DNA of 64,000 nucleotides, from NCBI RefSeq assembly GCF_014699005.1, contig NZ_JACWZY010000003.1:310001-374000 (forward strand), in the 5' to 3' direction. A program made the translations under genes and the position numbers. The first letter of the stretch is position 1; each line of letters begins with the position of its first letter. The notes below the pieces were generated by a model, which saw only the letters and a list, made by a program, of their open reading frames with translations, did not search any database and was not told the origin of the DNA. This DNA comes from Spirosoma profusum (lineage in GTDB: Bacteria; Bacteroidota; Bacteroidia; Cytophagales; Spirosomataceae). Shown here piece after piece: positions 1-7,700 of the stretch.

Positions 1-1
1 C

Positions 2-610
2 GGCCCCTTGCGGCTCGTTCTGTACGATCAGACGCCGAAGCATAAGGAAAACTTTATCAAACTGGTCGACCAGAAATTCTACGATAGTTTGCTTTTTCAC
101 CGCATCATTCCGCTGTTCATGATTCAGGGGGGCGACCCGAATTCTAAAAAAAGCAAAGACGGTGAACCGCTTGGTAATGGCGATATTGGTTATAAAGTAC
201 CGGCTGAAATTGTGCCGAATCTGTTCCATAAGAAAGGCGCTCTAGCCGCAGCTCGCGATAATAATCCTGAAAAAGCGTCGAGTGGTTGCCAGTTCTACGT
301 AGTGCAGGGGCGTGTATGGACGGCCGATGAATTGCAGAAACAAATTGAACGCGGTCAGGCGAGAGGTGCCAGCGGGCGCGTATTTACCGATGAACAGAAA
401 AAGGTCTATCAAACACTGGGCGGTGCGCCACACTTAGATGGAAATTACACCGTTTTTGGCGAAGTAATTGACGGAATCGCCGTTGTGGATAGCATTGCCA
501 AACAACCACGTAACGAAATGGATCGCCCAAATAAAAACGTTCGAATAAGTATGACCGGCGATTGGGTGAAGAAAAAGAAAATCACAAAACAGTATAAATA
601 CCAGTATTAA
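2..610 (+). CDS. Cyclophilin-type peptidyl-prolyl cis-trans isomerase, 5' truncated
   Basis: Catalyses cis-trans isomerisation of prolyl peptide bonds. The 202 visible residues carry the cyclophilin core: the strand LRLVLYDQTPKHKENF, then FHRIIP with the catalytic Arg, then FMIQGGDP, and later SSGCQFYVV and YTVFGEVIDG. The reading frame is open to the window edge and homologues have a short strand and usually a signal peptide before this point, so the start lies upstream; a TTG at position 8 is unlikely to be real. An insert of about 35 residues rich in charged and Gln residues (WTADELQKQIERGQ region) sits before the last strands, a feature I recall from Bacteroidota periplasmic cyclophilins. 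The C-terminus ends in a basic tail (KKKKITKQYKYQY). Whether the protein is exported cannot be seen. Confidence 0.93.
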   Translation, partial: GPLRLVLYDQTPKHKENFIKLVDQKFYDSLLFHRIIPLFMIQGGDPNSKKSKDGEPLGNGDIGYKVPAEIVPNLFHKKGALAAARDNNPEKASSGCQFYVVQGRVWTADELQKQIERGQARGASGRVFTDEQKKVYQTLGGAPHLDGNYTVFGEVIDGIAVVDSIAKQPRNEMDRPNKNVRISMTGDWVKKKKITKQYKYQY

Positions 611-694
611 ACATGAGGTATTGAATCGGAGAATAGTCAATTATACGTACATGAGCTCTCCTGATATCTTGATTCTACTGCTAGCTTCTCACTT

Positions 695-1609
695 ATGAAA
701 AAACGCATTCTGATTACAGGCGCTAATGGCTTGCTGGGCCAAAAACTGGTCGATTTATTAACCAAACAACCTGACATTGACTTAATTGCCACCGCGCGGG
801 GCGATAACCGTCTGCCTTACACAGATGGCTATACGTATCGGTCGATGGATATTACCGACCGTCAACAAGTGCTCGACGTAATCGGCGACGTAGCACCCGA
901 CGCAGTTATCCACGGCGCGGCCATGACCGATGTGGATAAGTGTGAAACCCAGAAGGATGCCTGCTGGGCGCAAAACGTCCATGCCGTTGAATACATCGTG
1001 GAAGCCTGCCAAAATACAGGAGCGTTTCTGGTACACGTATCAACCGACTTTATTTTCGATGGTTCGGCTGGCCCTTATGACGAGACGGCTGAGCCAAATC
1101 CGATCAGTTTTTACGGTTGGAGCAAGCAGGCCGGCGAATCGGTAGTGCGGCATTCGGATATAAAATGGGCCATCGCCCGCACGGTGCTTGTCTATGGCAT
1201 TGCCCACGACATGAGCCGCAGCAACATTATTCTCTGGGTGAAAAAATCGCTCGAAGATGGCAAAAATATTAAAGTCGTTACGGATCAGTGGCGCAGCCCC
1301 ACACTAGCCGAAGATTTGGCGATAGGATGTTACCTGATTGCTGATAAACAGGCGGAAGGCGTTTTCAATATTTCGGGAAAAGAGGTTTTGACACCTTACG
1401 AAATGGCCATCAAAACCGCCGATTATTTCAGCCTCGACAAATCGCTTATCGCCCAAGCCGACGCTTCTACGTTCACGCAGGTCGCCCGCCGACCACCGCG
1501 AACCGGCTTTATTCTGGACAAAGCCCGCACGGTGCTTGGTTATGATCCGCATTCGTTCGACGAAGGAATCGCGGTGCTGGCTGGCCAGTTGAAGCCACAG
1601 ACCATATGA
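695..1609 (+). CDS. RmlD-like SDR-family sugar nucleotide reductase
   Basis: 304-residue extended short-chain dehydrogenase of the dTDP-4-dehydrorhamnose reductase (RmlD) type, which reduces a 4-keto nucleotide sugar with NAD(P)H in the cytoplasm. Seen: N-terminal Rossmann motif GANGLLGQKL (residues 8-17), HGAAMTDVDKCE, STDFIFDGSAGPYDE with the catalytic Thr/Asp region, and the YGWSK catalytic Tyr-x-x-x-Lys. Length fits the family. No rmlA, rmlB or rmlC gene is nearby, so the substrate may not be dTDP-rhamnose. The stop TGA overlaps the next start as ATGA at 1606-1609, so it is translationally coupled to the tautomerase-like gene and heads a three-gene operon. Confidence 0.87.
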   Translation: MKKRILITGANGLLGQKLVDLLTKQPDIDLIATARGDNRLPYTDGYTYRSMDITDRQQVLDVIGDVAPDAVIHGAAMTDVDKCETQKDACWAQNVHAVEYIVEACQNTGAFLVHVSTDFIFDGSAGPYDETAEPNPISFYGWSKQAGESVVRHSDIKWAIARTVLVYGIAHDMSRSNIILWVKKSLEDGKNIKVVTDQWRSPTLAEDLAIGCYLIADKQAEGVFNISGKEVLTPYEMAIKTADYFSLDKSLIAQADASTFTQVARRPPRTGFILDKARTVLGYDPHSFDEGIAVLAGQLKPQTI

Positions 1610-1995
1610 GTCAGGTGAAAATTTATGGAGAACGTCTGAACTTGCTTCCAATTCGGGAGCAACTTTCAGACGTTATTCATTCGTGCGTGGTCGATGCACT
1701 ACAGTTTCCGCCAAACAAACGGGCCCACCGATTTTTCTGTCTCGAACCCGAAGATTTCTTCCGGCCCGCCACAGCTTCCGACCGCTACGTTATTCTGGAG
1801 TTTATCATGATGGAAGGACGTAGCATCGACACAAAAAAGAAGTTTATTCATCTTCTCTACGAACGTATCAGTACGCAGTTGAATCTGCCCGTAACCGATC
1901 TGGAAATCTGCATTCTGGAGAGCCCGGCGCATAATTGGGGATTCCGGGGCATGACTGGCGACGAAATCACGCTGAATTACAACGTCAACGTCTGA
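1606..1995 (+). CDS. Tautomerase-superfamily protein lacking the N-terminal catalytic proline
   Basis: 129-residue protein resembling the Tautomerase_2 branch of the 4-oxalocrotonate tautomerase superfamily: VKIYGERLNLLPIREQLSDV, ALQFPPNKRAHRFF, a central EGRSIDTKKKFIHLLYERI helix, and the ending HNWGFRGMTGDEITLNY. Superfamily enzymes normally use Pro immediately after the initiator Met as catalytic base. Here the protein begins Met-Ser-Gln, so the base is absent unless a different start is used; the in-frame sequence just upstream lies inside rmlD and offers no Met-Pro. It overlaps the preceding gene by four bases and is followed five bases later by the DUF167 gene. Activity is uncertain; the fold assignment is fairly secure. 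Confidence 0.82.
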   Translation: MSQVKIYGERLNLLPIREQLSDVIHSCVVDALQFPPNKRAHRFFCLEPEDFFRPATASDRYVILEFIMMEGRSIDTKKKFIHLLYERISTQLNLPVTDLEICILESPAHNWGFRGMTGDEITLNYNVNV

Positions 1996-2000
1996 CCAGC

Positions 2001-2279
2001 ATGATCGTGCATCTGAAAGTAAAACCCGGTAGCAAAATCGACCGATTGTTTTACGATGCGGCTGGTCAGCTTACGGCCAAAATCAAAGCACCCGCACAGG
2101 ACGGCAAAGCCAACGCCTATCTGATTGATTATCTGGCTAAACAAGTTGGCATTTCTAAATCGGACGTAACAATCGTGTCTGGTTTCACCAATCCTCACAA
2201 ACGTATCGACCTGAACGTAGCACCAGACCGTTTCGATACGTTTGTGAAACGATTGGAACGTGAGAAACGCCATAATTGA
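2001..2279 (+). CDS. DUF167 (YggU-type) protein
   Basis: 92-residue DUF167 protein of unknown function, probably cytoplasmic. Seen: VHLKVKPGSKIDRLFYDAAG at the N-terminus, then the family core APAQDGKANAYLIDYLAKQV and SDVTIVSGFTNPHKRIDL. The ATG at 2001 is chosen because the family begins directly with this first strand; the open frame extends to 1935 inside the preceding gene. The five-base gap to the tautomerase-like gene indicates co-transcription. No terminator is obvious after the stop. Confidence 0.88.
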   Translation: MIVHLKVKPGSKIDRLFYDAAGQLTAKIKAPAQDGKANAYLIDYLAKQVGISKSDVTIVSGFTNPHKRIDLNVAPDRFDTFVKRLEREKRHN

Positions 2280-2455
2280 CATGTGATCGTTGATGGAAAT
2301 ATTGTTGCTTGGTTCTATAAATCTCCGTATCTTTTCGTTCCTACGCTTTTTAAATCAGCTAGTTAGCTTGCTGATAATCCATGCCCCACGTTAACGACGT
2401 ATTGATCTGTTAAAAATAGACCATGGTTGAGGCCGATGGATGTTCCAGCTAACCC

Positions 2456-4390
2456 ATGATAAGTTCCGAGGGCGAGTTCATTCCTAAACTGAAGTCACTG
2501 ATTGATGCCAATCTGGATAATCCGTCGTTTTCAGTAGACGCCATCTGTACGGAGTTGGGGATCAGTCGGGCACAACTGCATCGGATTGTAAAAGATCAGT
2601 TCGACCTGTCTGTTACGTTGTATATCCGGAAAGTTCGTCTGGAAAAAGCCAACGAATTATTAACCAATACCAATCTGCGTATTTCGGAGGTGGCCGACCG
2701 GGTGGGCATCAATAATCCTCAGAATTTCAGTAAATATTTTACCGAAACATTCGCCATCAGCCCAACCGAATTCCGGCGGCTGAAGCAGGCTCCGGCGAAC
2801 GGGGCTGACGTAGTAACTCCTGAAACGATTACGATTCCTGATGCTATGTTGCCGCCCGTACTGGCAGCGCCAGACGTAGCAATTCCTCCTGATTCCCATT
2901 CTTCGTCAAAGCGGGCAAACCGCTGGGTACTGTATGGTTTTCTCCTGATCGTGTTGGTTTTAGGACTGACTATTTTCATCACTACGTATGTTCAATCGGA
3001 TGCCCGGCCGTCTGATGACGTCAAAACGTCGCTTACTGTGCTGCCCTTAATTAACATGGGTTCGCCCGATACCGACCCCATCTGCGAACGGCTGATGGAG
3101 GATATTCATACCGGCGTTTCGCTTATTCCGCATCTGCGCGTCATCGCCCGTTCATCGTCCGACCAGTACCGAAATACGCAAAAAAGTATCTGGCAAATTG
3201 GTGATGACCTGCGGGTTGCCAATATTCTGCGGGGGAAAGTGCTGAAATCCGGGGAGCAGATTCAAATGAAGATCGAACTCATCGACGCCAAAGAAGACCG
3301 GCTCATCTGGACTAAAAACTACAACGTAGCGCACCGTGACGTGTTTCAACTCACCGATCAAATTACGCAGGACGTAGCAAAACAGTTGAACCTGGAAAAC
3401 AAACCTACATCTAGTGAGAAATTAGAGTTGGCACGTACCAAAAATACGGTTGCCTATAACCATTTTTTGCAGGGCCGCCAGTTGGTGATTACCCGTGTGA
3501 AAAGCGACGTACTGGAAAGTATAACCCGCTTCGATCAGGCGCTGGCCCTCGATTCTACGTTTGCCGAAGCGTATGCGCTGAAAGCGCTGGCTTATTATGT
3601 GCTCCCTGAAACAGACACTATAAAACCTCCAAAAAATAAACAAATCGCTGAACAACTTGCCCTGACGGCTATACGGATCGATCCGGGGAATAGTACAGCT
3701 TACGGAATTTTAGGGACCATTTATTTCGATACGCGTCAGTGGCAGGCTGCCAGCAACGCCTTTAAAATCGCGCTCCAGAACAACCCAAACGATGCCCAGA
3801 TCAATTATTGGTATAGTCTGTTACTCAGGGCTATAGGGCGGGTCGATGAGTCTGTTCAATATAGTTCCAAGGCTATCGCGCTCGACCCGCTCCATCCGGT
3901 TTTCATGGGTGGGCATATCGCTAATTGCGCCTATGCCCGTAAGTTCGACTTAGCACGGGCGGGCATCGAGAGTGGGGAGGTACTCTTTAAACAGTCATAC
4001 AGTTATCAATCAGGTATTTCCAGATTCTGGATAAGTCAGCGTGCTTATGACCGGGCAGTGACTGATCTTCAAAAAGCCTTGCTATTGAACCCCGACGACA
4101 ACGGTAATTTGCCAGCGTTGATGTATTGTGAGGCTAAACGGGGCAATCGATCCAAAGCACAGGCTTATCTTCGTGGGCTAGCCAGCACCACTCCCCGCAT
4201 CGACTACAATCGGGCGGTTGTCTATGCCGGTCTGAACCAGTCAGATAGCTCGTTGTATTATCTTAAAAAAGCGGCTGATGCAGGCTACATCTACCGCGAT
4301 ATGAAGGTGGTAACGTTTTTTGAACCTTACCACGCTCATCCTGTTTTCAAAGGCATTCTGCGCCAGTATCATTACCCATCAGATCGGTAA
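2456..4390 (+). CDS. Membrane-anchored AraC-type HTH regulator with TolB-like and TPR sensor region
   Basis: 644-residue one-protein signal transducer. Order seen: AraC-family helix-turn-helix at residues 1-110 (ISEVADRVGINNPQNFSKYF, ending SPTEFRRLK); a Pro/Ala-rich linker; one membrane segment at about 156-180 (WVLYGFLLIVLVLGLTIFIT); a TolB/FlgO-like region with SLTVLPLINMGSPD and ANILRGKVLKSGEQIQMKIE; then TPR repeats from about residue 320 to the end. The topology puts the HTH in the cytoplasm and the TPRs in the periplasm, like CadC/ToxR regulators but with an AraC rather than a winged-helix reader. The gene stands alone; the nearest downstream gene on the same strand is the giant SBBP protein, a possible target. 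Confidence 0.85.
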   Translation: MISSEGEFIPKLKSLIDANLDNPSFSVDAICTELGISRAQLHRIVKDQFDLSVTLYIRKVRLEKANELLTNTNLRISEVADRVGINNPQNFSKYFTETFAISPTEFRRLKQAPANGADVVTPETITIPDAMLPPVLAAPDVAIPPDSHSSSKRANRWVLYGFLLIVLVLGLTIFITTYVQSDARPSDDVKTSLTVLPLINMGSPDTDPICERLMEDIHTGVSLIPHLRVIARSSSDQYRNTQKSIWQIGDDLRVANILRGKVLKSGEQIQMKIELIDAKEDRLIWTKNYNVAHRDVFQLTDQITQDVAKQLNLENKPTSSEKLELARTKNTVAYNHFLQGRQLVITRVKSDVLESITRFDQALALDSTFAEAYALKALAYYVLPETDTIKPPKNKQIAEQLALTAIRIDPGNSTAYGILGTIYFDTRQWQAASNAFKIALQNNPNDAQINYWYSLLLRAIGRVDESVQYSSKAIALDPLHPVFMGGHIANCAYARKFDLARAGIESGEVLFKQSYSYQSGISRFWISQRAYDRAVTDLQKALLLNPDDNGNLPALMYCEAKRGNRSKAQAYLRGLASTTPRIDYNRAVVYAGLNQSDSSLYYLKKAADAGYIYRDMKVVTFFEPYHAHPVFKGILRQYHYPSDR

Positions 4391-4730
4391 TTAATAACAC
4401 CCTTTTCTGGCTCTCCTTCTGCATCGTGTATTGTATGTATAAAGCAATAGCGTATACAAATGCAATAATAGAATAAGCTTTTCCTGATCGTGAGACAATA
4501 GACCAAGTTTTTGAAACAATAAGCGCAGCCTTTCCTCTAGCCTGATTCCACTTTTGTCATGCTCAACCATCCGAGGCCAGGGTGGTCTGTCGAGCTATCT
4601 ATTGCTGAAAATTTTTGTGTTAACCGACTGCTCCGGGGCAGTTGGATACTGATTGGCAACCGTTAATCGGCTATCGATTCAGTTGGCTGTTTGCGTCTAT
4701 TTTTCATGTTATCCTCAGCTCTTTACTGGT
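4391..4730. other. Intergenic stretch without recognisable gene
   Basis: 340 bases, AT-rich in the first half. I see no open frame with family resemblance, no strong hairpin and no clear TANNTTTG promoter. In-frame codons from a TTG at 4653 run into the next gene, but they precede its signal peptide and are treated as untranslated leader. Confidence 0.5.
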
Positions 4731-7700
4731 ATGAACTCATTTTTACGCTTTCGTGATGCGCTTTATTGGTCTGACTGTTTTCGGATTTGCATTGGACTGT
4801 TGATTTGGGTTGGATTGACAACCGCTGCCTATGCACAAACATTTGTGTGGGCAAAACAAATGGCGGGCGGTTTCAACTCGGGAAAATCCATCGCGGTAGA
4901 TGGCGCGGGCAATGTCTACACCGCTGGTTTCTTTAATGGTACAGTCGATTTTGACCCCGGACCAGGTGACTTCAGCCTGACAGCAACCGATATCGATATG
5001 TATGTGAGCAAGCTCGATGTGGCTGGTAATCTACTATGGGCCAGGCGTATAGGCGGTCCTGGTTCTGACGCGGCTAATTCCGTTGTGGTAGATGGGTCTG
5101 GGAATGTCTACACCACGGGTCATTTTTCCGGAACAGTGGACTTTGACCCTGGACCGGGCGTATTCAACCTGACTGCGGGAGGACTCGAAGGCGCCTTTGT
5201 GAGTAAACTCGATGCAGCGGGCAATCTGGTATGGGCCAAAGCGCTGGCCGGAAATGGTAGTGTTGATGGCTATTCGATTGCCGTTGATGGCTCCGGAAAT
5301 GTTCATACGACCGGCGTTTTCAGTTATACGACCGATTTTGATCCGGGTCCGGGCGTCTACAGCCTGAGTGCAGTAACGCTGGCCAACACTCCTCAAAATG
5401 ATGACATTTTTGTGAGCAAACTCGATGCATTGGGCAATTTCGTTTCGGCGTATCGTTTGGGAGATACCAGTAACGATTTCGGCTACGCAATTGCGGTGGA
5501 TGGAACGGGAAGTGTGTACGCCACAGGCATTTTCTCCGGCACGACGGATTTTGATCCCGGCCCAGGTGTAAACAACCTGACTTCGACGGGGGCGATGTAC
5601 ATCACTAAACTCGATGCCTCGGGTAACCTCGCGTGGGTGAAATTGCTGGAGGGTGGAATTGCGGCTTTCTCGATAGCTGTGGATGGAGCGGGGAACGCCT
5701 ACACCACAGGCACTTTGAACGGCACCGTCGATTTTGATCCTGGCTCTGGCGTATTCGATCTCACCGGAACAGGTGGTGTAAAAGGTTTTGTGAGTCAACT
5801 CGATGCAGCGGGAAATTTCGTGTGGGCCAGGAATCTGGGGGGGATAGGCTATTCGATCTCGGTTGATGGATTACGGAATGTCTATACAACTGGTCGTTTT
5901 CGAGGTACATCCGATTTTGACCCTGGACCGGGCGTATACGACCTGACAGAAGGCGGTAGTAGTGGCGGTAACATCTTTATCAGCAAACTGGATATATCGG
6001 GCAATTTTGCCCGGGCCAGCAGTTTGGTTGGTGCTGGTTTTGATACCGGTAACGGAATCGCAGTCGATAAATCGGGTGATGTACACACAACTGGTTTTTT
6101 CGAGGGCTCGGCTGATTTTGATCCCGGTTCGGGTGTATTCAATCTGTCAGCTGGGGGAACTTATGATACGTTTGTTCTCAAGTTCAATCAGTTAGATGTT
6201 GTTGCCAGACCTACTTTGGTTTGCGTAGGCAGCACGGTGGCTCTTTCTGTAACGGCCAATGGTGGTACGTCTCCATTTTCCTACACATGGATAGCCCCGG
6301 CGGGTGCTACGTTGTCAGCTACCAATACGTCCGCTGTTTCAGCCACATTAACGGCGCCCGGTGAACAGACCTTCACTGTTTCGGTTGCTGGATTGGGCGG
6401 CCCTCAGAGCACCACTACGGTGAGTGTAACGGCAACGGGCTCAGCAGTAAGCATCACAGCCAACCCCAGCCTGACCATTACATCGGGTAGCAGTACTACG
6501 TTGACGGCGTCGGGAGCGAGTTCGTATAGCTGGTCGAGCGGGCAAAATACGGCGGCCATATCCGTAAGTACGGCCGGTCCCTATTCGGTCACTGGTACGT
6601 CCGGGGGCTGTTCATCGACAACAGGTGTGGTCGTCACCGTCATCAATACGGCCCCTACAATTACAGGATTCTCGGCTAATCCGGCCGCAGTTTGTGTAGG
6701 AAATCCGGTAATGTTTACGGCTTCCGTCGGCAATGTAAGCGGTGGTTATTCCTACACGCTGACAGATGGCAGTAATCCGGTTACGGGTACATCAACAAGT
6801 AATACGTTCAGTCAGAGCCTGATATCCAGTAGTACTAGTGGGCAAAATTTTACGCTGACAGTTAACAGTAACATCCAGATAGCGCAGGCAACTACTACGT
6901 TGACGGTCAGTAGCCTACCTACAGCTACCCTCTCTGTCAGTCCATCATCAACCCTAAGCTGTTCTCAAACCAGCCTGACCTTAACGGCCGGTGGAGGTAC
7001 AAGCTACACCCTCAGCAATGGGCAGAGTAATACTACAGGCCAGTTTGTAATTAATCAGCCGGGTACTTATAGCGTGATTGTGGCTAACGCTAGTGGCTGT
7101 ACGGCTATAGCTAGCGTAACTGTATTTCAGGACAGTAGCATACCAACCGTTACTGTTACCCCCGCCAGTGCTACGTTGACCTGTGCCAATTCCTCTACCA
7201 TCCTGTCGGCCAGTGGCAGCGGTACGTTCCGATGGAATACCGGAGCCATTACGTCCATGATCAGTGCTACGTCCGCCGGAATATACTCTGTTACGTTGAC
7301 GGCGATCAATGGTTGTACGGCGACGACCTCCGTTCAGGTGTTTCAGGATAATAGTGTACCAGCAGTGAGCATAAATCCATCGAGTTTTACGTTGACCTGC
7401 ACTAGTCCCACAGCTAGCTTGAGTGCGGTAGGCAACGGGACGTATCACTGGAATACGGGAGCTACTACGTCTTCCATTACTGCTACGTCGGCGGGGGCTT
7501 ATTCCGTTACCTTAACGGCTTCTAGTGGATGTACGGCAACAGCCACGGCTCAGGTGTTTCAAAACACAACTATCCCATCAGTCAGCATTTCACCGACCAG
7601 CACTACGTTAACCTGCGCTAACCCCACGGTCAGTCTGACGGCGGTGGGAGATGGTACGTATCGCTGGAATACAGGGAGCACTTCACAGGTGATCAGCGCT

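Noticed and set aside
5034-5798. Long open frame on the minus strand (about 254 codons) and others at 6981-7448, 8283-9026 and 9477-10004
   Set aside because: They lie opposite the giant repeat protein, mirror its repeat period, and have no domain resemblance; they are a by-product of its repetitive codon use.
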